Numbered from the stretch's first letter, positions 1-8,269 are shown. The stretch is DNA of 64,000 bases from Sorangium cellulosum So0157-2 (GCF_000418325.1 NC_021658.1:13558501-13622500), one strand, 5' to 3'. Program-made: numbers and translations. Notes: generated from the sequence alone by a model not told the origin.

Positions 1-1
1 C

Positions 2-1033
2 CTGCCGTTCCAGGTGCTGTACGCGTACACCGGCGCGTTCATCGTGTTCCTTGGCGTGCTGGTGCCGGCGTTCACAGGGCCCGTGTTTGGCGGGGACGCC
101 GGCCGGGCGGACCGGGCGGCCTGGGGGGCCTCGTACGTCGACGAGCCAGCGAAAGGGGCGCCCGCGCGTGGCCTCACCCTGGACGAGCTCACGGCGCGCG
201 TGCGGGCGGTGGAGCCCGGGTTCGTGCCCGAGAGATACCGCGTCCGGCATCTCGGCCTCGACAGCGGCACCGTCGACATCCGCGGGTCGGTCGAGGGGGT
301 TCCGTTCGGGCGCGGCCTCGTGCGCCTGCGGGCGACCGACGGCGCGGTCCTCTCGGCCGACGTGCCGGGCGCGGAGGGCGCTCGCAGCGGCGTGCTTCGC
401 TGGATCTACGGCCTGCACTTCGCCGACTTCGGCGGCGTCACCCTCCGCGTCCTGTTCTTCGTGCTCGCCCTGGCGACGTGCGCCACGATCCTCACCGGCA
501 ACTGGATCTGGCTCGCGCGGCGGGAGGCGCGGCGCGAGAGCCTGGGCAACCGCGTCCTCGCGCGCCTCACCGTGGGCTTCGGGGCGGGGACGCTCGTCGC
601 GATCGCGGCGCTGTTCCTGGCGAGCCGGGCGCTCCCGCTCGACTGGGCGGGCCGCACGACGGCCGAGGAGCTCACGTTCCTCGGGGCGCTCGGGCTGTGC
701 GTCGCGTGGGCGCTCGCGGCGCGCGACGGCGGGCGCCTGTGGTGGCGGCAGATCGGGCTCGCGGGGCTCTTGCTGCTGCCCGTCCCCGCGCTCGCGGCGC
801 GCTGGTCGGGCGCGGGGCTCTTCGGCGCCGGGCCGAAGCTCGCGGCCGTCGTCGCGGTGGACGTCGCGCTCCTCGTGGCGGCCGCGGCGCTCTGCGCCTC
901 GGCCTGGGCGCTCCGCCGGGCGTCTTCGCGGCACGCGGCGCCGCAGCGCGCGGCGCAGGACGAGCGGCCGGCATCGCTGGCCCACGGCGGCGCTGGGCTC
1001 ATGGCCAGGCGCCAGACGGCCTCCCATGGTTGA
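2..1033 (+). CDS. PepSY-associated membrane protein, C-terminal part (5' end outside window)
   Basis: The frame is open from the first bases, so the gene begins upstream of the window. The visible ~343 residues hold a transmembrane helix at the left edge, a soluble PepSY-like segment (roughly residues 45-125 of the visible part), a second helix after the motif GLHFADFGG, and three or more further helices. This is the layout of the PepSY membrane proteins found beside TonB siderophore receptors, which are thought to act in ferric-siderophore handling at the inner membrane. Its stop overlaps the ATG of a broken DUF3325 gene (ATGGTTGA). The last 20 residues recur almost unchanged in the truncated PepSY ORF at 5397-5600. 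The family call comes from layout and neighbours; an intact N-terminus cannot be verified. Confidence 0.7.
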   Translation: MPFQVLYAYTGAFIVFLGVLVPAFTGPVFGGDAGRADRAAWGASYVDEPAKGAPARGLTLDELTARVRAVEPGFVPERYRVRHLGLDSGTVDIRGSVEGVPFGRGLVRLRATDGAVLSADVPGAEGARSGVLRWIYGLHFADFGGVTLRVLFFVLALATCATILTGNWIWLARREARRESLGNRVLARLTVGFGAGTLVAIAALFLASRALPLDWAGRTTAEELTFLGALGLCVAWALAARDGGRLWWRQIGLAGLLLLPVPALAARWSGAGLFGAGPKLAAVVAVDVALLVAAAALCASAWALRRASSRHAAPQRAAQDERPASLAHGGAGLMARRQTASHG

Positions 1034-1070
1034 GATCGCGCCGCTCCTCCCGGCGTAGCTCGCCTTCGCC
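971..1070 (+). repeat. Direct repeat, copy 1 (end of PepSY gene and start of DUF3325)
   Basis: About 100 bp match 5538-5637 with roughly 90% identity. The block covers the last codons of the PepSY gene, the overlapping ATG and the first ten codons of DUF3325. A second matching block follows at 1067-1150 (against 5808-5890). The two copies flank the receptor and lipoprotein genes, which points to an old duplication of the cassette followed by deletions. Confidence 0.85.
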
Positions 1071-1150
1071 GCGCTCCTCTGCGCCGTGAGCCTGTTCGCC
1101 CTGCTCGCGCCCTGGGATCGCGCGCCGCGTGAGGGCTCGCTCCAGCGCGT
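1026..1150 (+). pseudogene. DUF3325 membrane protein remnant
   Basis: The ATG at 1026 overlaps the PepSY stop exactly as in the intact copy at 5593. After ten codons the frame meets TAG at 1056-1058 where the intact copy has TAC. The sequence then jumps from the equivalent of about 5635 to that of about 5808, a deletion near 174 bp. It continues with recognisable homology (first-helix Leu/Ala codons) before fading near 1150. Both a nonsense change and an internal deletion are visible, so this copy cannot make the full protein. Confidence 0.8.
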
Positions 1151-1198
1151 GTCAAGGAAAATTGAATGCGCTGAACGTCGGTTCCGTCCCGTGAACAT

Positions 1199-1217
1199 GA
1201 AATTGATTTTAGTTTTC
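1199..1217 (+). promoter_or_regulatory. Candidate Fur box upstream of the TonB receptor
   Basis: GAAATTGATTTTAGTTTTC agrees with the classical 19-bp Fur consensus at 12 of 19 positions by my count. It lies in the only AT-rich stretch between the DUF3325 remnant and the receptor start at 1312. An iron-repressed promoter would suit the genes downstream. The match is partial, so this is a candidate only. Confidence 0.4.
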
Positions 1218-1311
1218 AGCTGAAGTAGCGAAGCCGTCTGGACATGTTCGCCCGCTCGTTTCGCCCCTTCGTTGCCGCATCGACGCGCGCTTCAGGCCGA
1301 CGAGGGATGCA

Positions 1312-4020
1312 GTGAAGCGGCGCTCGCTCGCGCTCCGAGGCCTGCTTGCAGGCATGTTTGTCGTTCTGCTGCCCGGCGTGCCTGCGCCGGCGCGCGCCCA
1401 GGACGGCGGCGAGCCTGGCGGTCGCGGGCGGGCGGAGGACGACGGTGAGGCGGGGGCGCGCGCGCCTGCCGCCGGCGCTGGGGGCGTCGAGCGCTCGCCG
1501 CCCGGCGCCGGGGAGACGCGGATCGAGCCGCCGCAGCTCGTGGAGGGCGCCGAGGCCGAGGTCCCACCGGAGGCGCGGGCGGCGCGACGCGAGGGCAAGG
1601 TCGTGCTGAAGCTCCTGATCGACGCGACGGGGCGCGTGGCCGAGGCCGAGGTCGTGGGCTCGATGGGCCACGGCTTCGACGAGGCGGCGCGGGCGGCGGC
1701 GCTCCGGTTCCGCTTCACGCCGGCGCGCCGGGGCGGCGCGCCGGTCGCTTCACGGATCCTCTACGCCTACGAGTTCCAGGTCCCCGAGGAGCCCCCGGCC
1801 GAGCCGCCCTCGACCGGGGTCGCGGCGGCGATCGCGCCCCGGTCGATCCGGGGTTCCGACCCGGCGACCGGCGCAGCGCCCGCCCCGGCGATCGGCGCAG
1901 CGCCCGCCCCGGCCACGGGCGCAGCGCCCGCCCCGGCGACCGGCGCAGCGCCTGCGGCCGCGGCCGGCGCCGCGCCCGTCCAGGTGATCGTGCGCGGCGC
2001 CGAGGCCGAGCGCCTCCGGCAGTCCGCGCAGGCGATCACGGTCATCGAGACCGAGGAGGCGCAGCGGCGGACCGCCGACATGGGCGAGGTGCTCGCCCGC
2101 ACCGCGGGCATCAGCGTGCGGCGGAGCGCGGGGCTCGGGTCGTGGGCGCGGTTCTCGCTGAACGGCCTCACGGAGGATCAGATCCGTTTCTTTCTCGACG
2201 GCGTGCCGCTCGATCTCGCGGGGTACCCGTTCGGCGTCTCCAATGTGCCGGTGAACCTGATCGAGCGCGTCGAGATCTACCGCGGCGTGGTCCCGGTGCG
2301 TTTCGGCGCCGACGCGCTGGGCGGGGCCGTCAACCTGGTCACGGATCGGGACGTCCGCGGCACCCACGGCGCGGTGTCCTACGAGATCGGCTCCTACGAC
2401 ACCCACCGGCTCGCGCTGTCGGCGCGGCACCTGCACGAGCCGAGCGGCTTCTTCGCCCGCGTGAGCGGCTTCTTCGACGCCGCGAAGAACGACTACCCGG
2501 TGGACGTCGTGGCGGCGGATCCCAGGACCGGGCGCGAGGGGCCCGCCCGCGCCTACCGCTTCCACGACGCCTACCGGGCGGCGGGCGGGAGCGCCGAGCT
2601 CGGCTTCGTGAACCGGCCCTGGGCGCGGCGGCTGCTCCTGCGCGCCTTCGTCACCGACTACGACAAGGAGCATCAGCACAAGTTCGGCGTCATGAAGGAG
2701 CCGTATGGCGAGGTCACGAACGGCGAGACCGCGCCCGGCGCGACGCTCCAGTACGCGCAAGGGCTCGGCCGGGGCGTCGCGCTCGATGCGCTCGTCGGGT
2801 ACACGCACGGGCGCGGCACCTTCCTCGACGCCAGCGAGTGCGTCTACGACTGGTTCGGCCGCTGCGTCCGCAAGCGCCCCAAGCCAGGCGAGATCGAGTC
2901 GCCCCCCCGGGATCAGGTGTTCTGGGAGCACAGCGGCCTCGGCCGCCTCAACCTCCGCTACCGGCCCCACCCGGAGCACGCGGTGCAGCTCTCCTTGTCT
3001 CCGACGTTCGTCTCGCGAACGGAAGAGGAGCGAAGGCCGGACAACCCCCAGGCCCGCGCTCGGCTCGGCGCCGAGCGCAGCCTGTTCACCTGGGTGTTCG
3101 GCGTCGAGCACCAGCTCAACGTGCTCGACGATCGGCTGGAGAACAGCTTCTTCGTGAAAGACTACGTGCAGATGCTCCGCGCGAAGGAGCGCCTCCCGGG
3201 GCTCGACGTGCGCTTCGGCCGGCGGGATCGCGACACCCATCGCTTCGGCGTCGGCGACGGCCTCCGCTACCGCTTCTCCGAGTGGCTCTATGCCAAGGCG
3301 TCCTACGAGTGGGCGACGCGGCTCCCGCGGCCCGACGAGGTGTTCGGCGACGGGGCGATGATCGTCGATAACCTCGACCTCTCGCCCGAGACGAGCCACA
3401 ATGGAAACCTCGGCTTCACGATCGACGCGCGCGACACGCCTTCGGGCGCGTGGCGCCTCGACGCGAACGGCTTTCTCCGCGCGATCGACCGGCTCATCGT
3501 GCTGGACAACCACACTCAGCCGGCGACCTACGTGCATGTCACGGGGGCCCGGTCGCTGGGTATCGAGGCCGTCGCCGGCTGGACGTCGCCGGGAGAGTAC
3601 GTCGCCCTCGACGGCAACATCACCTATGAGGATTTTCGCAAGACGTCCGACGAGGGGAACTTCGCCGGCTCCGAGGGCGAGCGGATGCCGAACCGGCCGT
3701 GGCTCGTCGCCAACGGCTCGGCGCGCGTGCAGCTCCAGCAGCTCTTCGCGCCACGCGACACGATCTCGCTCACCTGGGACACGCGCTATGTGCACGAGTT
3801 CTACGTCGGCTGGGCGAACGTCGGGCTGCCCGAGTCCAAGGCCAAGCTGCCTTCGCAGCTCCTGCACTCGCTCGCGCTGACCTACGTCGTGCGCGACGCG
3901 CCGCGCGTGGTGAGCTTCACCATCGAGGCTCGCAACCTGACCGACGCGTGGGCCTCCGATTTCCACGGTGTCCAGCGGCCCGGGCGGACGCTCTCCTCCA
4001 AGGCGACGCTGGAGATGTGA
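1312..4020 (+). CDS. TonB-dependent siderophore receptor with an N-terminal TonB C-terminal domain
   Basis: An outer-membrane receptor of 902 aa, predicted to import a ferric siderophore. Residues 1-29 form a signal peptide ending in ARA. Residues ~68-155 resemble the C-terminal domain of TonB energy transducers (KVVLKLLIDATGRV, then FDEAARAAALRFRFTPA). Residues ~183-223 are a five-fold Gly-Ala-Ala-Pro linker. The plug domain follows (VITVIETEEAQRR-like start, RVEIYRGVVPVRFGADALGG near residues 320-340), and the rest is beta-barrel with the alternating aromatic pattern of the family. The GTG start at 1312 was chosen because it gives a complete signal peptide. Ordinary receptors lack the TonB-like domain. 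The neighbours (PepSY, DUF3325, DUF3649) support iron uptake, as in siderophore receptor loci such as that of myxochelin. Confidence 0.88.
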   Translation: MKRRSLALRGLLAGMFVVLLPGVPAPARAQDGGEPGGRGRAEDDGEAGARAPAAGAGGVERSPPGAGETRIEPPQLVEGAEAEVPPEARAARREGKVVLKLLIDATGRVAEAEVVGSMGHGFDEAARAAALRFRFTPARRGGAPVASRILYAYEFQVPEEPPAEPPSTGVAAAIAPRSIRGSDPATGAAPAPAIGAAPAPATGAAPAPATGAAPAAAAGAAPVQVIVRGAEAERLRQSAQAITVIETEEAQRRTADMGEVLARTAGISVRRSAGLGSWARFSLNGLTEDQIRFFLDGVPLDLAGYPFGVSNVPVNLIERVEIYRGVVPVRFGADALGGAVNLVTDRDVRGTHGAVSYEIGSYDTHRLALSARHLHEPSGFFARVSGFFDAAKNDYPVDVVAADPRTGREGPARAYRFHDAYRAAGGSAELGFVNRPWARRLLLRAFVTDYDKEHQHKFGVMKEPYGEVTNGETAPGATLQYAQGLGRGVALDALVGYTHGRGTFLDASECVYDWFGRCVRKRPKPGEIESPPRDQVFWEHSGLGRLNLRYRPHPEHAVQLSLSPTFVSRTEEERRPDNPQARARLGAERSLFTWVFGVEHQLNVLDDRLENSFFVKDYVQMLRAKERLPGLDVRFGRRDRDTHRFGVGDGLRYRFSEWLYAKASYEWATRLPRPDEVFGDGAMIVDNLDLSPETSHNGNLGFTIDARDTPSGAWRLDANGFLRAIDRLIVLDNHTQPATYVHVTGARSLGIEAVAGWTSPGEYVALDGNITYEDFRKTSDEGNFAGSEGERMPNRPWLVANGSARVQLQQLFAPRDTISLTWDTRYVHEFYVGWANVGLPESKAKLPSQLLHSLALTYVVRDAPRVVSFTIEARNLTDAWASDFHGVQRPGRTLSSKATLEM
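1861..1980 (+). repeat. Five 24-bp tandem repeats coding the receptor's Gly-Ala-Pro linker
   Basis: The unit CCGGCGACCGGCGCAGCGCC plus four bases begins at 1861, 1885, 1909, 1933 and 1957; the fifth unit is diverged. Each encodes eight residues of the type PATGAAPA. The length of this periplasmic linker between the TonB-like domain and the plug could change by slippage without shifting frame. Confidence 0.85.
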
Positions 4021-4070
4021 CGACGATGTCGAGGCGAAGCGTTTCCCTCGCGCGACAGGAGAAAGAGTAG

Positions 4071-5348
4071 ATGAGAGTGATCCAGCGAGAGCGGCGGCCA
4101 TCGAATCGCGCGAGCGCCGCGACCTTCGTGCTCGTGCTCCTGACCGGCGTGCTCGGCAGCGGCTGCGGCGACGGCGAGACGTCGAACCCCGCCGATCAGA
4201 GCAGCAGCGGCGGGCAGGGCGGCGGCGGGCAGAACGGCGGCGATGCGTTCATCGTCGCGACGCGCATCTGGGACGACACCGCCACCAACTCTTACTATCA
4301 CGTGGTGTCGTCGCTCGACGCAGCCACGGCGGTCGACCCGACCCAGGCGCTCGAGATCACCGGGTCGGCGAGGCTGTTCGCCTTCGAGGGAATCGGTTGG
4401 TTCGGCATCGGTGACGCCGAGGCGCCGACGATCTCGCGTTACACGCTCGATAACTCCAACAAGCTCGTCAAGGGAGACGCGATCAGCCTCCAGCCCTTCG
4501 GCGTGGAGAGCCTCTGGCCCACGAATTACGCTATCTCTCCGACGAAGGTCTACCATCCGGATCGCGCGGGCGAGCAGATCGTCGTGTGGAACCCCACGAC
4601 GATGGAGGTGGAAGGGACGATCCCGCTGCTGGACACGCACCGCGAGGGCTACCTGGCGCTGTACGGATACGGGTCTGTCCTGCGCGGCAAGACGCTCCTC
4701 TTCTCGGTGGGGTGGTTCGACTGGAACACGACCGACACCATCCTCCCGGAGACCGGGCTCGTCGCGATCGACACCGAGACGGACACCGTCGTGCGGTTCG
4801 ACGTCGACGACCGGTGCGGCGGGATCACGCAGTCCGTCGAGACGGCCTCTGGCGACGCCTACTTCGTGAGCTCGGCGCTCGGGGCAGCGGCCTATCAGCT
4901 CGATCGGCTGGAGACCGAGCCCTGCGCGCTGCGCGTCCTGAGCGACGCGGACGCCTTCGACCCCGAATTTCACCTGCTCCTGAGCGAGCTGGCGGGCGGC
5001 GCCATCGCGGGCGATCCCATCCCTGCGGGCGGGGACAGCCTCTTCCTCCGGGTGTTCGACGAGAGCCTCGCCACGATCGGAGAGGAGACCAAGACCTTTG
5101 AAGTCACGGGCCAGCCGGCGTGGCGCTGGTGGCGGTGGGATACCGCGGCGAACGAGGCCGCGGCGATCGGGGAGCTGGCTCCCTCGCCCGCGAACGTCTC
5201 CTACTTCGAGGTCGACGGCCGGGTCTTCACGATCGACGAGGGCGCCGACTCCACGGAGAGCACGCTGATCGAGCTCACGGCCGACGGGGGCCCGGAGCTC
5301 GGCCTGACGACGCCGGGGTACCTGCACGGCCTGGCGAAGGTGCGATAG
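4071..5348 (+). CDS. Iron-locus lipoprotein, beta-propeller-like (MxcI-type)
   Basis: A 425-aa protein with a lipoprotein signal ending at Cys32 (TGVLGSGC), followed by a Ser/Gly-rich spacer of about 25 residues. The remainder has repeated short beta-strand segments ending in Asp/Thr turns (for example LVAIDTETDTVVRF), suggesting a periplasmic or surface propeller. It begins 50 bp after the receptor stop with an AGGAG about 11 bp before its ATG, so it is probably co-transcribed. Its position after a siderophore receptor and before PepSY/DUF3325/DUF3649 genes resembles MxcI of the myxochelin locus. That likeness comes from memory of the family and is not proved here. A binding or transfer role for the siderophore is inference. 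Confidence 0.6.
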   Translation: MRVIQRERRPSNRASAATFVLVLLTGVLGSGCGDGETSNPADQSSSGGQGGGGQNGGDAFIVATRIWDDTATNSYYHVVSSLDAATAVDPTQALEITGSARLFAFEGIGWFGIGDAEAPTISRYTLDNSNKLVKGDAISLQPFGVESLWPTNYAISPTKVYHPDRAGEQIVVWNPTTMEVEGTIPLLDTHREGYLALYGYGSVLRGKTLLFSVGWFDWNTTDTILPETGLVAIDTETDTVVRFDVDDRCGGITQSVETASGDAYFVSSALGAAAYQLDRLETEPCALRVLSDADAFDPEFHLLLSELAGGAIAGDPIPAGGDSLFLRVFDESLATIGEETKTFEVTGQPAWRWWRWDTAANEAAAIGELAPSPANVSYFEVDGRVFTIDEGADSTESTLIELTADGGPELGLTTPGYLHGLAKVR

Positions 5349-5396
5349 GTTCGCGCGGCGCGCGGCGCTCCGCGCGAGGGGACAGGGTGACTCGCG

Positions 5397-5600
5397 ATGG
5401 CCAAGAAGCTCTCCCGCCATGCCTTCACGACCTTCTGGGGCGTGCACGCCTGGGCCGGCGTGGTCGGTGGGCTCTTGCTCCATGTCATGTTCCTGTCGGG
5501 GGGGATCACGCTCTTCCGGAGGCAGCTCGCGGTGTGGGCGTCGCTGGCCCGCGGCGGCGCTGGGCTCATGGCCAGGCGCCAGACGGCTTCCCATGGCTGA
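5397..5600 (+). pseudogene. Truncated PepSY membrane protein (first ~47 residues joined to last ~20)
   Basis: The ORF starts like an intact PepSY protein: a basic N-terminus, then FWGVHAWAGVVGGLLLHVMF, the usual first helix. At about codon 47 (near 5538) it joins directly to the last 20 codons of the family, nearly identical to the end of the gene at 2-1033. The middle of the protein, several hundred residues with the soluble domain and most helices, is missing. The stop still overlaps the start of the next gene, so the ORF may be kept for translational coupling. It could not carry out the full PepSY function. Confidence 0.8.
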
Positions 5601-5637
5601 GATCGCGTCGCTCTTCTCGGCGTACCTCGCCTTCGCC
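5538..5637 (+). repeat. Direct repeat, copy 2 (end of PepSY gene and start of DUF3325)
   Basis: This is the partner of 971-1070. Identity begins exactly at the internal junction of the truncated PepSY ORF and runs into the DUF3325 gene, so this copy lost PepSY but kept DUF3325. Confidence 0.85.
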
Positions 5638-5940
5638 TTGCTCCACGCGGCGCGGCCGGAGCGCGTTCCGTTCGGCGTCGCGTCGCGGCTGCGCGGGAGG
5701 CGCGCGTGGCGCATCGCGGCCCGGGCGCTGGCCGCCGCGTCCTTCGCGCTGTCGATGTGGCTGTGGCGCCGGACCGAGGCCGGCCCCGCGGCGTACCTCG
5801 TCCCGGTCGCCGCGCTCCTCTGCGCCGCGAGCCTGTTCGTCCTGCTCGCGCCGCTCTGGCCGCGCGCCGCGTGGGGCCTCGCGCTCCTGTCGCCTCCGGC
5901 GGTCGTCGCGCTCTCGCTCGCAGGAGCGTGTCATGGCTAG
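5593..5940 (+). CDS. DUF3325 family membrane protein
   Basis: A 115-aa protein with about four hydrophobic segments, starting MAEIASLFSAYLAFALLHAA and containing the basic loop RRAWRIAARAL. DUF3325 proteins are small inner-membrane proteins encoded beside PepSY and TonB-receptor genes; their biochemical role is unknown. The start overlaps the stop of the truncated PepSY ORF (ATGGCTGA), and its end overlaps the next ATG at 5933. This is the intact copy of the gene broken at 1026-1150. Confidence 0.7.
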   Translation: MAEIASLFSAYLAFALLHAARPERVPFGVASRLRGRRAWRIAARALAAASFALSMWLWRRTEAGPAAYLVPVAALLCAASLFVLLAPLWPRAAWGLALLSPPAVVALSLAGACHG

Positions 5941-6211
5941 CGGACGGCTCGCCTGGCTCGGCGCGACCCTGCGCCCGCTGGCGGCGCTGGTCGGGACGCT
6001 CCCGGTCGCCGTCCTGGCCAGCGCGTGCGTCGCGCGTTTTGCGCCGCTCTCCGGGGACACGCGGAGCGTCCTCGCCTTCGCGCTCGTGGCGCCGCTCTGG
6101 GTGACGGCGATGTGCGTCGCCTTCCTGGCCCGCAGCGCGGCCCGGGCGTGGGCGGTCTGCGCGGCGCTCAGCGCGGTGCTGTTCGCCCTGGCCTACGGCG
6201 TGCCGCAGTGA
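5933..6211 (+). CDS. DUF3649-like small membrane protein
   Basis: A 92-aa protein with three predicted helices (VGTLPVAVLASACVARF, SVLAFALVAPLWVTAMCVAF and VCAALSAVLFALAYGV). GGAG lies 6-7 bases before the ATG, and its start overlaps the end of the DUF3325 gene by 8 bp. DUF3649 proteins of this length accompany PepSY and DUF3325 genes in iron-uptake operons. The assignment rests on size, helices and neighbours. Confidence 0.55.
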   Translation: MASGRLAWLGATLRPLAALVGTLPVAVLASACVARFAPLSGDTRSVLAFALVAPLWVTAMCVAFLARSAARAWAVCAALSAVLFALAYGVPQ

Positions 6212-6611
6212 CCCTCCACGAAAGGCGCCGCCGCCCGGCCGCCTGCGCCGCCGGCCGGGGAGGGCGGGGCCGGGCGGGATGCGACAAAAAACTAATAAAT
6301 ATCAGATGGTTATGTGTTTGTGGACCCTCGCTCCGCGCGGGCGCGATCGCCCTCGCCACCCGAACCGAGGTCCGGGGTAGAGCCGGCCGGCCCGCTGCCC
6401 CTCGCCGCGGTCCCTGGAGGCCCTCGCCCGTCCCTTGCGCTTCCCCGCGCGATCTTTTTGTGCACGGCGGCAGCCTCTTTGGTATGTTGCCGCTCCCTCG
6501 ACGGACCGCGCCGAGCGTCTGTCGAGTCAACGCTCTTTTTACTGTCGAAGCTTCGAGATCCGCATGGGACCCTGCGCCGAGCATGGGCCGGGCGGATCCT
6601 CCTGGAGACCA
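6212..6611. other. Intergenic region between the iron locus and tRNA-Ser
   Basis: No gene was found. CCGCCCGGCC at 6231-6240 pairs with 6268-6277, a possible terminator stem for the iron operon but without a T-tract. An AT-rich patch follows at 6284-6318. A possible promoter for the tRNA is TTGTGC (6458-6463) and TATGTT (6483-6488) with a 19-bp spacer, which is one to two bases longer than ideal. Confidence 0.4.
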
Positions 6612-6698
6612 GGAGAGGTGGCCGAGTGGCTGAAGGCACACGCTTGCTAAGCGTGCGATCGGGAAACTGATCCGCGGGTTCGAATCCCGCCCTCTCCG
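6612..6698 (+). tRNA. tRNA-Ser (anticodon GCT)
   Basis: The acceptor stem GGAGAGG (6612-6618) pairs with CCTCTCC (6691-6697). The anticodon stem CACGC/GCGTG (6639-6643, 6651-6655) encloses TTGCTAA with anticodon GCT at 6646-6648. A long variable arm precedes the T-arm GCGGG-TTCGAAT-CCCGC. The 87-nt length, long variable arm and G discriminator at 6698 are typical of serine tRNAs reading AGC/AGU. CCA is not encoded. Confidence 0.97.
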
Positions 6699-6779
6699 CC
6701 GTGATCGCGCTCAGCGCTACGCCCGTCGTGAGGCGGCCTGAGCCCCGCGTGTGGACAACGTAGCGGCGGCGGACGTCGC

Positions 6780-6878
6780 GCGCATGCGCCGATGGCGCAC
6801 GCGCGGCGTGCGCTTACCCGCACGCGCCGCGCGCGCATGCGCCTACCCGCGCGCGGCGCATGCGCCGATGGCGCACGC
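6780..6878. repeat. Palindromic GC repeats between tRNA-Ser and the response-regulator gene
   Basis: The 23-bp sequence GCGCATGCGCCGATGGCGCA plus CGC occurs at 6780-6802 and again at 6856-6878. The DNA between contains further GCATGC and CGCGCG palindromes, for example GCGCACGC pairing with GCGTGCGC. The block lies between two convergent genes and may act as a two-way transcription barrier. Confidence 0.7.
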
Positions 6879-6886
6879 CGCGCGCC

Positions 6887-8269
6887 TCAGGCGGCCCTGG
6901 TCCTCAGCACGCGCGACTGCAGGAACTGGTAGATCGTCTTGATCGCGTCGAACGAGCCGACCGCGCTCTCCTTGATCACCTCGTTCACCGTGCGCGAGCC
7001 GTTGACCGCGCCGAGCACGAGCTCCTCGATGCGCGTCAGCTTGCCCGAGCCCACGCCGTCGAGGGCGACCTGATCCACGACCACCACCTGGTCGAAGTTG
7101 ATCGTCCCCTCCATGAGCCGCCACTCGTCGACGCGCCGGAACCCCTCGAGCACCAGCGCGGACACGGCGAGGCCGAGGCGCGCCTGCTCGACCTCGGGGC
7201 GGAACGGCTCGCGCGTGAACGAGAAGCGCCCATAAGGCCAGCGCAGCACCTCGTAGATCAGCTCGCTCGACTGGCGCTCCAGCACGGCGATGAGATCGTC
7301 GTTCGTCGCGACGCCCGCCTCGACGAGCACCTGGCCGAGCAGCGTCTGCGGCGCCTTCATGCGGAGCAGCGCCTCGAGCCGCTCCCGCGTCACGAGCCCG
7401 CGCTCGATGAAGTAGCGCCCGAGCTTGAACTCGTCCGACGAGTTGCGCGCCTGCACGAGATCGATGAGCCCCTGGCGGAGCGAGATCGTGACCGACGCGC
7501 GGTTCGTGGTCACCCGGAGCACGCCCGTCTGCCGCTGCATCTGGAGCAGCTGGAGGATCTCGGCGAGGGGGATCGCCGAGACGTCGCCGCTCATCACCTC
7601 CTTCGCGTCCGGGGGCGCGTCGAGATCGCGGAGCGTGAGGGTCAGCTTCGAGACCACCTCGCTCGTCATCACGCGGGCGACCGCCTGCATGACGGCCGCC
7701 TCGTTCGTCCGCGCCTCGGGCGACAGGCTCATGATCGCGGGCGTCATCACCGTCGCCAGCTGCTGCGCGAAGTCGACCCCGGCGCGCTGGCGCATGTTCC
7801 GGGCGAGGAGGCTCGGCCGCACGCTCTCGGCGATCGTGTCCTCGTCGGGCATCTTCGCGCCCTCCGGCACGGGCCGCGCGCGCCCCTCGGCCGTCTTCGC
7901 GAGCGCGCCCTCGATCACCGCGACCAGCGCCCGCGCGTCGAACGGCTTCGTGATCGCGTCGACGGCGCCCGTCTGCTGGACGAACTGCCCCCGGAGCTTG
8001 TCGCCCTTGGCGCTCATCAGGACGACGGGGACCGTGCGGTGCGACGGGTTCGACCGCAGCTCCCGGCAGAACGCGTAGCCGTTCATCCTCGGCATCACGA
8101 AGTCGAGGAGGACGAGGTCGTACTTCGGCCCCTTCTTGATGAGCTCGATCCCGGCGAGCCCGTCGCGCGCCACCGTCGGATCGAACCCGTTGCGAGCGAG
8201 GATGGCGCTGACGACCTTCAGGATGGTCGGGCTGTCATCCACAACGAGGACTCGCGCCGGGGAGGCCAT
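6887..8269 (-). CDS. Response regulator with REC and DUF4388 (PATAN-type) domains
   Basis: A 460-aa protein. Residues 3-120 are a complete receiver domain: acidic pair D11/D12, phosphoacceptor D56 (LVLLDFVMP), S86 and K108. Residues ~215-330 form a DUF4388-type domain (GDVSAIPLAEILQLLQMQRQ, then TGVLRV), and the C-terminus is a second, related alpha/beta region. There is no DNA-binding domain, so signalling through protein contacts is likely, as in gliding or development regulators of myxobacteria. No histidine kinase gene is adjacent. The ATG start at 8269 leads directly into the receiver domain. Confidence 0.88.
   Translation of the reverse strand: MASPARVLVVDDSPTILKVVSAILARNGFDPTVARDGLAGIELIKKGPKYDLVLLDFVMPRMNGYAFCRELRSNPSHRTVPVVLMSAKGDKLRGQFVQQTGAVDAITKPFDARALVAVIEGALAKTAEGRARPVPEGAKMPDEDTIAESVRPSLLARNMRQRAGVDFAQQLATVMTPAIMSLSPEARTNEAAVMQAVARVMTSEVVSKLTLTLRDLDAPPDAKEVMSGDVSAIPLAEILQLLQMQRQTGVLRVTTNRASVTISLRQGLIDLVQARNSSDEFKLGRYFIERGLVTRERLEALLRMKAPQTLLGQVLVEAGVATNDDLIAVLERQSSELIYEVLRWPYGRFSFTREPFRPEVEQARLGLAVSALVLEGFRRVDEWRLMEGTINFDQVVVVDQVALDGVGSGKLTRIEELVLGAVNGSRTVNEVIKESAVGSFDAIKTIYQFLQSRVLRTRAA

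Noticed and set aside
1750..4101. Long minus-strand ORF opposite the TonB receptor
   Set aside because: It is Arg/Glu/His-rich and mirrors the third-position GC bias of the receptor on the other strand; many similar shadow ORFs occur throughout.
1312..6211. Complete myxochelin biosynthesis cluster
   Set aside because: Only uptake-type genes are present; no NRPS, isochorismate or dihydroxybenzoate genes occur in the window.
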